Of a stretch of 52,743 nt of DNA, positions 23,245 through 32,225 are shown in pieces. Location: contig NZ_JAQIBC010000003.1 of assembly GCF_030347995.1 (NCBI RefSeq), positions 269,565 to 322,307 of the forward strand, read 5' to 3'. This stretch comes from Sulfurovum xiamenensis (GTDB taxonomy: Bacteria; Campylobacterota; Campylobacteria; Campylobacterales; Sulfurovaceae). A program made the position numbers and the translations under genes. Each line of letters opens with the position of its first letter. The first letter of the stretch is position 1. Below the pieces are notes generated by a model, which had not been told where the DNA came from, did not search any database, and saw only the letters and a list, made by a program, of their open reading frames with translations.

Positions 23245-23952
23245 ATGGAAACAAAAATAATAATAGAAAGTTTAAATAGAAACTTTAAAGGTAAGTCACC
23301 TTCTGAAAAATTAGAATATTTTTTGGATAACTACCAAGGTAAAATTGGACTTTCTTCAAGTTTTGGTGCTGAAGATCAGGCTTTAACAGATATGGTCTTA
23401 AAAATTGATAAAGATGTACGTATTTTTACACTTGATACCGGACGATTACATCCTGAAACCTATGATGTTATGGATGCAACAAATTTAAAATACAACAGGA
23501 AAATAGAGGTTTATTTTCCTGATACATTACGTATTCAAGAACTTTATAAAACACAAGGTGTAAATGGCCATTATGAAAGTATGGAAAATAGAAAAAATTG
23601 TTGTTTCGTAAGAAAGATTGAACCTTTACAACGAGCACTTAAAGGATTGGATGTATGGATTACAGGATTAAGGGCAGATCAAAGCGTGACAAGAACAGAG
23701 ATGCCTTTTGTAGAGTATGACGATAATTTTAAAGTGATTAAAGTTAATCCATTGATAGATTGGAGTGAAGATGATGTATGGAATTACATCAAAGAAAACC
23801 AAGTTCCATATAACAAGCTTCATGACCAGGGATTCCCAAGTATAGGGTGTGCCCCATGTACAAGGGCTGTTAAAGAAGGTGAAGATGTTAGAGCTGGTAG
23901 ATGGTGGTGGGAAGACCCAGAACATAAAGAGTGTGGCTTACACAAAAAATAA
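23245..23952 (+). CDS. cysH: Adenylylsulfate reductase, assimilatory, [4Fe-4S] type
   Basis: 235 aa. The PP-loop region (SSSFGAEDQALTDM), the paired cysteines KNCCFVRK and CAPC mark the [4Fe-4S]-containing APS reductase type, and the C-terminal ECGLH holds the catalytic Cys. It reduces adenylylsulfate to sulfite with thioredoxin or glutaredoxin. As no cysC kinase is present in the operon, APS rather than PAPS is the likely substrate. GGAGA precedes the start; cysD follows after 12 nt. Confidence 0.95.
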   Translation: METKIIIESLNRNFKGKSPSEKLEYFLDNYQGKIGLSSSFGAEDQALTDMVLKIDKDVRIFTLDTGRLHPETYDVMDATNLKYNRKIEVYFPDTLRIQELYKTQGVNGHYESMENRKNCCFVRKIEPLQRALKGLDVWITGLRADQSVTRTEMPFVEYDDNFKVIKVNPLIDWSEDDVWNYIKENQVPYNKLHDQGFPSIGCAPCTRAVKEGEDVRAGRWWWEDPEHKECGLHKK

Positions 23953-23964
23953 AAAAGGAAAAAG

Positions 23965-24876
23965 ATGATAAGTACAGAAAGACTAACACATTTAAAACAA
24001 CTTGAAGCTGAATCTATACACATTATGAGAGAAGTTATATCAGAATTTAATAATCCTGTGATGATGTATTCTGTAGGTAAAGATTCAGCCGTAATGTTAC
24101 ATCTTGCTTTAAAGGCTTTTGCACCTGCAAAATTGCCTTTTCCACTTTTACATGTGGACACTAAATGGAAATTTAAAGAGATGATTGAGTTTAGAGACCA
24201 GAGAGCTAAAGAAGAAGGATTTGAATTATTGGTTCATTCAAACCCTGAAGGAATTGAGAAGAATATAGGGCCATTTACCCATGGTTCTGCTGTTCATACT
24301 GATGTTATGAAAACACAAGCTTTAAAACAGGCACTGAATAAATATAAGTTTGATGCAGTATTTGGTGGAGCACGTAGAGATGAAGAAAAATCTCGGGCAA
24401 AAGAAAGGATCTATTCTTTCAGAGATAAGAATCATCGATGGGATCCAAAAAACCAAAGACCGGAACTGTGGAATCTTTATAATGCTAGAGTGCATAAAGA
24501 TGAATCAATTAGAGTTTTCCCTATTTCTAACTGGACAGAATTGGATGTCTGGCAATATATATACCTTGAAGGTATTCCAATTGTCCCATTATATTTTGCA
24601 GCAAAAAGACCTGTTGTTGAAAAAGACGGTGTCAAGATTATGGTTGATGATGACAGAATGCCAATCGAAGAAACGGATGAAGTGAAAGAAGAAATGGTTA
24701 GATTTAGAACTCTTGGATGTTATCCATTAACAGGAGCAGTAGAATCAACAGCTGCTACCTTACCTGAGATTATTCAAGAGATGTTATTAACAAAAACGAG
24801 TGAACGACAAGGTAGAGTGATTGATAATGACTCAGCTGGTTCAATGGAAAAGAAAAAAATAGAGGGGTACTTTTAA
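23965..24876 (+). CDS. cysD: Sulfate adenylyltransferase subunit 2
   Basis: 303 aa. PP-loop motif [17 protein letters not shown] near residues 35-50, then [16 protein letters not shown] and the C-terminal [15 protein letters not shown] typical of CysD. With CysN it makes APS from sulfate and ATP. It follows cysH by 12 nt and precedes cysN by 1 nt. Confidence 0.97.
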   Translation: MISTERLTHLKQLEAESIHIMREVISEFNNPVMMYSVGKDSAVMLHLALKAFAPAKLPFPLLHVDTKWKFKEMIEFRDQRAKEEGFELLVHSNPEGIEKNIGPFTHGSAVHTDVMKTQALKQALNKYKFDAVFGGARRDEEKSRAKERIYSFRDKNHRWDPKNQRPELWNLYNARVHKDESIRVFPISNWTELDVWQYIYLEGIPIVPLYFAAKRPVVEKDGVKIMVDDDRMPIEETDEVKEEMVRFRTLGCYPLTGAVESTAATLPEIIQEMLLTKTSERQGRVIDNDSAGSMEKKKIEGYF

Positions 24877-24877
24877 G

Positions 24878-26287
24878 ATGTCAATACAAGAAACTAAAAT
24901 AGCAAACGATATAGAATCGTATTTGAAAGAACACGAGAATAAACAATTATTAAGATTTATTACCTGTGGTTCTGTTGATGATGGTAAATCTACTTTAATA
25001 GGAAGACTACTGCATGATTCTAAAATGATTTTCGAAGATCAATTATCAGCTATAAAAAATGATAGTAAAAAAGTTGGTACAACTGAAGGTGAATTTGATT
25101 TAGCCTTATTAGTTGATGGTTTACAAAGTGAAAGAGAACAAGGTATTACAATTGATGTTGCCTATAGATACTTCACCACTGATAAAAGAAAATTTATTAT
25201 TGCAGATACACCTGGTCACGAACAATATACAAGAAATATGGCAACAGGTGCATCAACTGCAGATTTGGCAATTATTTTAATTGATGCCAGATATGGTGTT
25301 CAAACTCAAACTAGACGACACTCATTTATTGCAAAATTATTAGGTATTAAACATATAGTGATTGCCGTGAATAAAATGGATTTAGTTGATTTTAGTGAAG
25401 AAAAATATAATGAAATTTGTGAAAACTATTTAGTTTTTGCAAAAGAACTGGGATTAACGGAAGATATTACCTTAATTCCATTATCTGCATTAAATGGTGA
25501 CAATGTTGTCAATTTAAGTCCTAGATCACCTTGGTATAAAGGTGACACTTTAATGCATATTTTAGAAACAATTGAAATTGATCAGGATAGAGATTTATCT
25601 CACTTCAGACTTCCTGTTCAATATGTCAATCGGCCAAACTTGGACTTTAGAGGTTTTTGTGGAACTGTTGCATCTGGGATTATTGAAGTTGGTGATGCTA
25701 TTACAGTTTTACCGTCAGGTAAAAGTTCGACAATAAAAGAGATTGTAACCTATGATGGAAACTTAGAATATGCATATACACAGCAGGCAATTACGTTAAC
25801 TTTAAATGATGAAATTGATATTTCAAGAGGTGATGTAATCGTAAAAAGTGATGAACAGCCAGATAATGCAGCAAATTTAGATGTTGATATTGTATGGATG
25901 GGTGAAGAGCCATTAGTTAAAGGAAAACAATACTTGATCAAAAGGGCATCAACTCAAACAGTAGGTTTAATTGATAGTTTTTATTATAAAACAGATGTAA
26001 ATACATTGGAACAATCAAGTACCAGCGTATTAAACCTAAATGAAATAGCAAGAGCTAAACTAGATTTGGAGCAGAGTATTGCTTTTGATCCATATGAGCA
26101 TAATAAAGCAATGGGTTCATTTATTATTATTGACAGAATTACAAATAATACTGTAGGTGCAGGAATGATTAGAAATAGATCAGAAAACCAAGATAAAAAA
26201 GAATTAAACCATTCTGATTTTCTAATTGAATTAAATGCATTAGTCGAAAAATACTTTCCTCATGGGAAAAGTAATATGATTGTATAG
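24878..26287 (+). CDS. cysN: Sulfate adenylyltransferase subunit 1 (GTPase)
   Basis: 469 aa, EF-Tu-like. G1 [18 protein letters not shown]3 [13 protein letters not shown]4 NKMD, followed by two beta-barrel domains. GTP hydrolysis drives APS formation by CysD. There is no C-terminal APS kinase domain, consistent with a direct APS pathway. Confidence 0.97.
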   Translation: MSIQETKIANDIESYLKEHENKQLLRFITCGSVDDGKSTLIGRLLHDSKMIFEDQLSAIKNDSKKVGTTEGEFDLALLVDGLQSEREQGITIDVAYRYFTTDKRKFIIADTPGHEQYTRNMATGASTADLAIILIDARYGVQTQTRRHSFIAKLLGIKHIVIAVNKMDLVDFSEEKYNEICENYLVFAKELGLTEDITLIPLSALNGDNVVNLSPRSPWYKGDTLMHILETIEIDQDRDLSHFRLPVQYVNRPNLDFRGFCGTVASGIIEVGDAITVLPSGKSSTIKEIVTYDGNLEYAYTQQAITLTLNDEIDISRGDVIVKSDEQPDNAANLDVDIVWMGEEPLVKGKQYLIKRASTQTVGLIDSFYYKTDVNTLEQSSTSVLNLNEIARAKLDLEQSIAFDPYEHNKAMGSFIIIDRITNNTVGAGMIRNRSENQDKKELNHSDFLIELNALVEKYFPHGKSNMIV

Positions 26288-26296
26288 GATAAAACA

Positions 26297-27898
26297 ATGG
26301 CAAGAGAAACAGCAGCACAAAGAGTAGAGAGAATTAAAAGTGAAAAAGACGGCCTCTCTGTATTGGCAGATATTAAAGAGTATGCTATTTCAAACAAGGA
26401 AATTGATCCTGAAGATATAGATAGATTTAAATGGTATGGTCTTTATACTCAGAATAAAAATTTACAAGATGATAATGATGAAACATTATATTTTATGTTA
26501 AGAATTAAATTGGAACAAGGAGCTATAAATGTAGATCAACTAAGATGTTTATCGAAAATATCAGAGGAGTTTGCAAGATCTACGGCTGATTTTACAACAA
26601 GACAAGATATACAATTTCATTTTATAAAAGTAATTGATCTTCCTGAGATATTTGAACGTATTCAGAATGTTGGATTGAGCTCAGTATTTGCTGCTGGAGA
26701 TGTTCCGAGAAATGTTGCAACATGCCCTGTTACCGGCATAGATAAAGATGATCTATATGATACAACTTATTTAGCTCATGATATAAATAATTATCTAAGG
26801 GGTAATCCTGAACTTGTTAATTTGCCACGAAAATATAAAATAGGAATATCTGGTTGTAGTAAACACTGCATGGGACATGAGATACAAGACTTATCATTTA
26901 CAGCTGTTAAGATTGATGGTGAAGTATTGTTTGCAGTTAGTGTTGGTGGGGGATTAGGTTCCAATAAAAAAATAGCACTACATTTGGGCTATGTTTTAGC
27001 AGCACAAGTCCTTGATACGGTAAAAGTCATAACTACTGTTTACAGAGATCATGGTCTAAGAAAAAGTAGAAAGAAAGCTCGATTAGGACATTTGATTGAT
27101 GAATGGGGATTGGATAAATTCAAAGCATGTATAGAAGAGAAGCTTGGATTTGAATTAATAAAAAAACCAAGTTTTAAAGCTACTCCTTATGCACGAAGAG
27201 AACATTTTGGTATTCATAAATCATCTATAGCAGGGTATTCATACATAGGATGTGCAATCAATGGTGGGCATATTGGTTCAAAAGGATTAGCAGATTTAGC
27301 AGATATTTTAGAAAAATACCAAGCGACCACAATTAAAGCAACGAACACACAAAACTTTATTGTTTTAGATGTTCCGGATAAAAATTCAGAAAAATTAGCC
27401 AATACGCTATTGGATATAAATGTTGATGCAAGACCTAGTCCTTTTAAGGCTAGAACTATTTCCTGTACGGGGATAAAGTTCTGTAAATTTGCTGTCGTTG
27501 AAACAAAAGATCAGGCAATACTTTTGGCATCATATTTAGAAAAAAGATTTCCTAATTTTGATGAAACTGTGTCTATATCTCTTAATGGATGTCCAAATTC
27601 TTGTGCACACCCACATGTTGTTGATATAGGATTAATGGGTACAAAAGTTAAAGATGAAGAAGGAAATTCAGTTGCTGGATTCGAACTCATATTAGGAGGT
27701 AATTTAGAAGGTGAAGTCTCAAATTTTGGTCTTAAAACAGGTATAAAGATATTACCAAAATATCTTAATAGAACTGTTGAAAGTATTATTGAACAATATA
27801 TTAACAGTGGACAAAATGGATTACATGGGTTTTTAAAAGAGAATATAGAAAATGAAAACTTTATAGAATCATTACGAGAGGTTTGGATAGAAAGATGA
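26297..27898 (+). CDS. Assimilatory sulfite reductase, siroheme-[4Fe-4S] (nitrite/sulfite reductase family)
   Basis: 533 aa. Two ferredoxin-like repeats and siroheme/cluster ligands: CTGIKFCKF near residue 393 and NGCPNSCAHPH near 432. Inside the cys operon it is best read as a ferredoxin-dependent sulfite reductase making sulfide, not a nitrite reductase. The siroheme synthase gene overlaps its end by 4 nt. Family members reduce either ion, so substrate rests on context. Confidence 0.92.
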   Translation: MARETAAQRVERIKSEKDGLSVLADIKEYAISNKEIDPEDIDRFKWYGLYTQNKNLQDDNDETLYFMLRIKLEQGAINVDQLRCLSKISEEFARSTADFTTRQDIQFHFIKVIDLPEIFERIQNVGLSSVFAAGDVPRNVATCPVTGIDKDDLYDTTYLAHDINNYLRGNPELVNLPRKYKIGISGCSKHCMGHEIQDLSFTAVKIDGEVLFAVSVGGGLGSNKKIALHLGYVLAAQVLDTVKVITTVYRDHGLRKSRKKARLGHLIDEWGLDKFKACIEEKLGFELIKKPSFKATPYARREHFGIHKSSIAGYSYIGCAINGGHIGSKGLADLADILEKYQATTIKATNTQNFIVLDVPDKNSEKLANTLLDINVDARPSPFKARTISCTGIKFCKFAVVETKDQAILLASYLEKRFPNFDETVSISLNGCPNSCAHPHVVDIGLMGTKVKDEEGNSVAGFELILGGNLEGEVSNFGLKTGIKILPKYLNRTVESIIEQYINSGQNGLHGFLKENIENENFIESLREVWIER

Positions 27899-29166
27899 AA
27901 TCTAGAAAAACTTTACCTATATTACTGAAAGAGCAACATATTCTTTTGTTAGGTGGTGGTAAGGTTGCATTACAGAAAGCAGAAGTATTGGCTGAAAACA
28001 ATATTTCATTTTCTATTATAGCTAAAGAAGTACATCCTAAAATATACACATTATGTAATGATATACAGAAAAAATCCTTCAAAACTCAAGACATTAAAGA
28101 TACTCTTGTAGTGATAGATGCAACAGGAGATGACGAAGTAACTGAAAAGATTTTAGAGTATAAGAAGAAACACCCTATCTTGCTAAATGTTGTAGATATA
28201 CCACAATGTTGTGACTTTTACTTTATGGCACTGACAAAAAATGCACCACTACAGATAGCAGTGTCAAGTTCAGGTGCAAGTCCTACCGTAGCTAAATATT
28301 TTAGAGATAAGTGTCAGTCACTCATTCCTGACAACATCGATACATTTTTAGATACGTTGCAAGTAGCAAGAGATAAAGGTATGATTGCAAGAGAAAAAAC
28401 GCTTAAAAAAATCGAAAAGATGACAACGAAAGCGTATCTGGTAGGCTGTGGCCTGGGAGATCCTGACCTACTGACCCTCAAAGCCTATAATATTATAAAA
28501 GATGTGGATGTTGTACTCTATGATCACCTAATATCTAATGAGATAATGGCTATCGTACCAAAGCATACAAAGAAAGTCTTTGTCGGTAAAGAAAAAGGGT
28601 TTCATACAAAATCACAAGAAGAGATCAACAAATTGATAGGCAAATATATCAAAAAAGGTTATTCTGTTGCACGATTAAAAAGTGGTGATCCTTTTATCTT
28701 TGGCCGTGGAGCAGAAGAGTTACTCTATCTTACGCAAAAAGGTATTGAAACTGAAGTGATACCAGGTATCTCTTCAGCGATCTCAGGACCGCTGATGGCA
28801 AATATCCCTATCACTGCCAGGGATTACAGCAATGCTTTTACTGTAGTCTCTGCTCACTTAAAAGGTAACGCTATCAATCTTGACTGGGTACCTATGTTAG
28901 AGAATAGAGAGCATACGGTCATTGTACTTATGGGACTTACCCGTATCAAAGAGATCGTACAGCAGGCAAAAATACTGGATATAGATATGAACACTTCTTG
29001 TGCCATTATCTCAAATGCCAGTAGAAAAAATCAGTCGGTTCAGGTGGGCACACTTGATAATTTGAGTGTACTTTCTTTAACAGCAAAAAGACCAGCAATT
29101 ATTGTTTTTGGCAAGGTTGTTGATTTCTTGCATAAGTTAGAAAAAAATTATACTCACAAAATTTAA
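27895..29166 (+). CDS. cysG: Bifunctional siroheme synthase
   Basis: About 423 aa from the ATG at 27895 (ATGA overlap with the sulfite reductase stop); an in-frame TTG at 27883 is less likely. N-terminal precorrin-2 dehydrogenase/ferrochelatase domain (LLLGGGKVALQKAE), then uroporphyrinogen methyltransferase domain (GCGLGDPDLLTLKA, SGDPFIFGRGAEE, PGISSA). It makes the siroheme needed by the neighbouring reductase. The methyltransferase half looks less AT-rich than the genes before it, hinting at a different source for that half. Confidence 0.95.
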   Translation: MKSRKTLPILLKEQHILLLGGGKVALQKAEVLAENNISFSIIAKEVHPKIYTLCNDIQKKSFKTQDIKDTLVVIDATGDDEVTEKILEYKKKHPILLNVVDIPQCCDFYFMALTKNAPLQIAVSSSGASPTVAKYFRDKCQSLIPDNIDTFLDTLQVARDKGMIAREKTLKKIEKMTTKAYLVGCGLGDPDLLTLKAYNIIKDVDVVLYDHLISNEIMAIVPKHTKKVFVGKEKGFHTKSQEEINKLIGKYIKKGYSVARLKSGDPFIFGRGAEELLYLTQKGIETEVIPGISSAISGPLMANIPITARDYSNAFTVVSAHLKGNAINLDWVPMLENREHTVIVLMGLTRIKEIVQQAKILDIDMNTSCAIISNASRKNQSVQVGTLDNLSVLSLTAKRPAIIVFGKVVDFLHKLEKNYTHKI

Positions 29167-29182
29167 TTTTAAAGGATTCATT

Positions 29183-29629
29183 ATGTCACAATCATGTCCT
29201 ATTTCAATTCATCGTATTGATGCACATTTTGTCCGTTTTGTTGCATTTGAAGTATTAATTATTGGTTTACTTCTCTTAATAACAGAACATCTATTTTTTT
29301 CTTTTCTTTTATTATTTGATTTTTTGATTCGTACTTTAAAAATAAATAAATTAAGCCCTTTTACTAACATAGCAAAACTTATCATTCACTGTTTAGATAT
29401 GAAACCCAAGTTTTGTGATGAGGCCCCCAAACGTTTTTCACTTTATTTAGGCTTGGGAATTGTTGCTTTCTTAACTTTTTTTCTGACCTTTGGATATACT
29501 GAAATTGCAACTATATTAGTTATTGCCCTGTTAATTTGTGCTTTTTTAGAGGCGGCTTTTGATTATTGTGTAGGTTGTAAGGTTTATTATTATCTTCAAC
29601 ATTTTGTACGAATCAATAGAAGAAAATAA
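29183..29629 (+). CDS. DUF4395-like membrane protein, second copy
   Basis: 148 aa with about four membrane helices and C-terminal CVGCKVYYYL. It starts CPISIHRIDAHFVRFVA, giving an extra N-terminal Cys compared with the copy at 22532. It ends the cys operon; AAAGGA precedes the ATG. Two diverged paralogues bracketing the operon suggest a heteromer or two related jobs. Confidence 0.75.
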   Translation: MSQSCPISIHRIDAHFVRFVAFEVLIIGLLLLITEHLFFSFLLLFDFLIRTLKINKLSPFTNIAKLIIHCLDMKPKFCDEAPKRFSLYLGLGIVAFLTFFLTFGYTEIATILVIALLICAFLEAAFDYCVGCKVYYYLQHFVRINRRK

Positions 29630-29733
29630 AAATATGAATATATTAAACAAATATTCCTTGAAGAAAAAGGATATATAGTATATGAGCTGATCAAATCAGT
29701 TAATATCTATGTTGCACTACGATTTTAAATCCG
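29630..29733. other. Convergent intergenic region
   Basis: Between the cys operon and the minus-strand transposase-like gene. The AT-rich sequence shows no gene. Confidence 0.5.
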
Positions 29734-30375
29734 TTATGATAATTTTAAAGAGTGAATTAATTCACTCTTTGAATAATTAAACCGCCACTCCGCTTCTTTT
29801 AAATAAAAAATAAACTGCTCATTACTCACACCTTTATACTGCAGTATAAATTCTTCAAAAAATTCCCAGAACTGAGTAATAGTATTTTGTGCTTTAGTAA
29901 GTTTTGTTATTTTATTGAAACGTAGGTATTTTAAGAGGATTTTTTGTTCTTTTTCATCGGCTATATCGAAGTTGAAATGTTGCAGAGTCGGCATCATAAG
30001 GTTATACACTTTGTTCTCATATGAAAGCGTGAGGAAATGTTGGAGTTTATGTATATTCTTTTTAATCTTTAGTGTTTTGGGTAGATAAAGGTACTCATCA
30101 TAGCCTGTAATATTTTTAGCATGTAGTTGGTATTGTTCATCTGCATAAAGAGCAATGGCAATTCTGAAGTTTTCGTAATATTTTTGTACGGTAGAAAAAT
30201 GCATTCCAGTTTTGATGGATGTTTCTCTAGCATTGTACCCTTCAATGAAGAGTGAACGTAATTTTTGTTCTCGTTCCAGTTTCCGAGGGCTAAATTTACG
30301 TTTGCATTGACCACATTTACGTTGATTGTCTTTAAGTAGATAGGTATAAGGATATTTACAATAGATACATTTCAT
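29734..30375 (-). CDS. IS1595/ISXO2-like transposase relic, probably domesticated
   Basis: 213 aa. N-terminal zinc ribbon (CIYCKYPY...CGQCKRKFSPR), helix-turn-helix (ARETSIKTGMHFSTVQKYY), then a DDE-like core with DEYLY as first acid and the family's C-terminal F-x-x-FLKEAEWRFN element. The third catalytic acid, normally in a stretch like IE-FW, reads ITQFW here, so transposition activity is doubtful. No terminal inverted repeats were found. It is divergently transcribed from the nickel/hyp operon, with operator F between them. It may be a regulator derived from a transposase. Confidence 0.65.
   Translation of the reverse strand: MKCIYCKYPYTYLLKDNQRKCGQCKRKFSPRKLEREQKLRSLFIEGYNARETSIKTGMHFSTVQKYYENFRIAIALYADEQYQLHAKNITGYDEYLYLPKTLKIKKNIHKLQHFLTLSYENKVYNLMMPTLQHFNFDIADEKEQKILLKYLRFNKITKLTKAQNTITQFWEFFEEFILQYKGVSNEQFIFYLKEAEWRFNYSKSELIHSLKLS
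29747..29770. terminator. 24-bp perfect palindrome at the end of the transposase-like gene
   Basis: AAAGAGTGAATT and AATTCACTCTTT meet without a loop. It lies within the last codons of the minus-strand gene and 118 nt behind the cys operon. It could end transcription from both sides or act as a binding site. Confidence 0.5.
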
Positions 30376-30488
30376 TCATTAGTATACATTTTAGTCCTTA
30401 AAATAGAGTAGAAAGTATATATTTAATATATATTTAATAATTAAATACTATTATAGTGAATAAGTATTCACTTTTAAAGGAAAAACAA
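30376..30488 (+). promoter_or_regulatory. Promoter region of the nickel/hyp operon with operator F
   Basis: The -10-like TATTAT (30449-30454) is followed 2 nt later by operator F (30457-30470). AAAGGA (30476-30481) is the ribosome binding site of the transporter gene. Confidence 0.65.
30457..30470. promoter_or_regulatory. Operator F, TGAATAAGTATTCA
   Basis: Identical to operator A. Same distance to its -10 box as operator D in front of hydA. Confidence 0.7.
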
Positions 30489-31133
30489 ATGGAATTATCA
30501 TTACTTGTGGTTTTTTGGTATGGATTACTTCATGCATTTGGCCCTGATCATCTTACTGCAATAGCTGATTTTTCTATAGGAAAAAATAAAAGTAAAACAC
30601 TACGTATCACTGCACTATTTGCTATAGGACATGGACTTAGTCTTTTTCTGTTTGCCAAAGTATTACAATCTATAGATATTTCAGAAAATGTTTTAGCATA
30701 TGGGGATATTATCTCAGCTGCAGTTATCATTATTATGGGTATGTACCTTCTTTATATGGTTGCAACATCTCGCATACAGTTACGTAAACACATACATGAT
30801 GACAAAGAACATATACACATATGGTTTGGCAAATCACATGAGCATAATGATGACAATATGGCTAAAACTTCTTCACTTACACTGGGACTTCTTATGGGGG
30901 CAGGCGGTGTTAGAGGTATGCTTATCACACTTGGTGCAGTACAAGGTGGCATGGTTGACTTTACAATGGTAACAGCATTTACACTAGGTGTAATGCTGGT
31001 CTTTGGAGCATTTGGAATGGTAATGCTTTATGTGAATCAAAATTTTTTAGGCAATCTTACAAATGTAAGAAGAACTTTTGCTACGGCTGGTGTCATTTCA
31101 CTGATTGTAGGAACAAATATATTAATAGGATAG
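30489..31133 (+). CDS. NicO/HupE-type nickel transporter
   Basis: 214 aa from the ATG at 30489; a GTG at 30456 lies inside the operator and is rejected. About six membrane helices. HAFGPDHLTAIADF near residues 14-27 is the metal-binding motif of NicO/RcnA-type transporters, and a His-rich loop (RKHIHDDKEHIHIWFGKSHEH) separates the two halves. As first gene of the hyp operon it most likely brings Ni(II) for hydrogenase maturation. Sulfite-exporter relatives share the fold but not the HxxxDH motif. Confidence 0.85.
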   Translation: MELSLLVVFWYGLLHAFGPDHLTAIADFSIGKNKSKTLRITALFAIGHGLSLFLFAKVLQSIDISENVLAYGDIISAAVIIIMGMYLLYMVATSRIQLRKHIHDDKEHIHIWFGKSHEHNDDNMAKTSSLTLGLLMGAGGVRGMLITLGAVQGGMVDFTMVTAFTLGVMLVFGAFGMVMLYVNQNFLGNLTNVRRTFATAGVISLIVGTNILIG

Positions 31134-31141
31134 GAGAAAAT

Positions 31142-31933
31142 ATGTGTACAGATTGTGGTTGTAGTATTAGAGGAATGGAAGAGCATACTCATGTGGATTC
31201 TCATAGTGAAGAGGGGCATAGTCATTCTCATGAACATCAAAAAGCACATGAGCATTTACATCATAACCCACAGCTAAATGATTCAAAGACAATTTCGGTT
31301 ATACAAAAGATACTTGATAAAAATGACCATGAGGCAGAACATAATAGAGCTCACTTTGAAGCTAAAGGTATACTTGGCATTAACCTAATGTCTAGTCCTG
31401 GTTCTGGTAAGACAACACTTTTAGAATACCTTGCTGATGTGGCAGAGTTCAAGTTTGGTGTGGTTGAAGGAGACTTGGAAACAGAACGTGATGCTAATCG
31501 TCTTAAAGCCAAGGGTATACCTTCTATGCAGATACAAACAGGTACAGCATGTCACTTAGATGCTTTTATGGTGCATAAAGGATTACACGATATGCCACTT
31601 GACGACCTAGATGTCTGTTTTGTAGAAAATGTAGGAAATCTAGTCTGTCCTGCAAGTTATGATGTTGGAACACATTTAAACATCGTACTGGTCTCAGTGC
31701 CTGAAGGTGAAGACAAAATAGCTAAGTATCCAGTCATGTTTCGTCAAGCTGATCTTGTACTTATCACAAAAACAGATTTACTTCCACACTTTACATATGA
31801 TATAGAAGCAGAGAAATGTGATGCAAGACGTATCAAGCCGAATGTAGACATACTTGAGGTCAATGTGAATGATATAGATTCAGTCAAGGCAGTTGCAGAC
31901 TGGATAGAATTTAAACGTAAAATGAGGGGTTAA
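31142..31933 (+). CDS. hypB: Hydrogenase nickel incorporation GTPase HypB
   Basis: 263 aa. N-terminal MCTDCGC high-affinity Ni site, His-rich stretch (residues about 15-45, about a dozen His) for Ni storage, then a SIMIBI GTPase domain with SSPGSGKTTLLEY and TKTD. It delivers Ni with HypA. AGGAG precedes the ATG; hypC follows after 1 nt. Confidence 0.97.
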   Translation: MCTDCGCSIRGMEEHTHVDSHSEEGHSHSHEHQKAHEHLHHNPQLNDSKTISVIQKILDKNDHEAEHNRAHFEAKGILGINLMSSPGSGKTTLLEYLADVAEFKFGVVEGDLETERDANRLKAKGIPSMQIQTGTACHLDAFMVHKGLHDMPLDDLDVCFVENVGNLVCPASYDVGTHLNIVLVSVPEGEDKIAKYPVMFRQADLVLITKTDLLPHFTYDIEAEKCDARRIKPNVDILEVNVNDIDSVKAVADWIEFKRKMRG

Positions 31934-31934
31934 T

Positions 31935-32225
31935 ATGTGTTTGTCTATTCCAAGCAAAGTTGTAAAAATTTCAGATGATAAAACCATGTGTACCGTCGAT
32001 ACGATGGGTGTAGAGCGTGATGCGAACCTTATGATGATGGGTGATGATGATATACAAGTGGGTGACTATGTCTTGCTTCATATTGGTTTTGTTATGAACA
32101 AGATTGATGAAAAAGAAGCAATGGTTTCTATAGAGACCTATAAAGAGATACTTGAAATCATGGATGAGGATGAGAGGCGAAAGACCATACTTGATGATGA
32201 TGAATGTCCTAACAGGAGTGAATGA
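31935..32225 (+). CDS. hypC: Hydrogenase assembly chaperone HypC
   Basis: 96 aa, beginning MCLSIPSKVV with the essential Cys2 that carries the Fe(CN)2CO intermediate, and GDYVLLHIGFVMNKID typical of the family. It overlaps hypD by 4 nt (ATGA). There is a somewhat longer acidic tail than usual. No second hypC is seen for the second hydrogenase. Confidence 0.96.
   Translation: MCLSIPSKVVKISDDKTMCTVDTMGVERDANLMMMGDDDIQVGDYVLLHIGFVMNKIDEKEAMVSIETYKEILEIMDEDERRKTILDDDECPNRSE

Noticed and set aside
26297-27898. Assimilatory nitrite reductase
   Set aside because: The family fits either ion, but the gene sits between cysN and siroheme synthase in a sulfate operon, with no nitrate genes in the window.
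29734-30375. Intact insertion sequence
   Set aside because: No inverted repeats or target duplications were found, and a catalytic acid seems to be missing.
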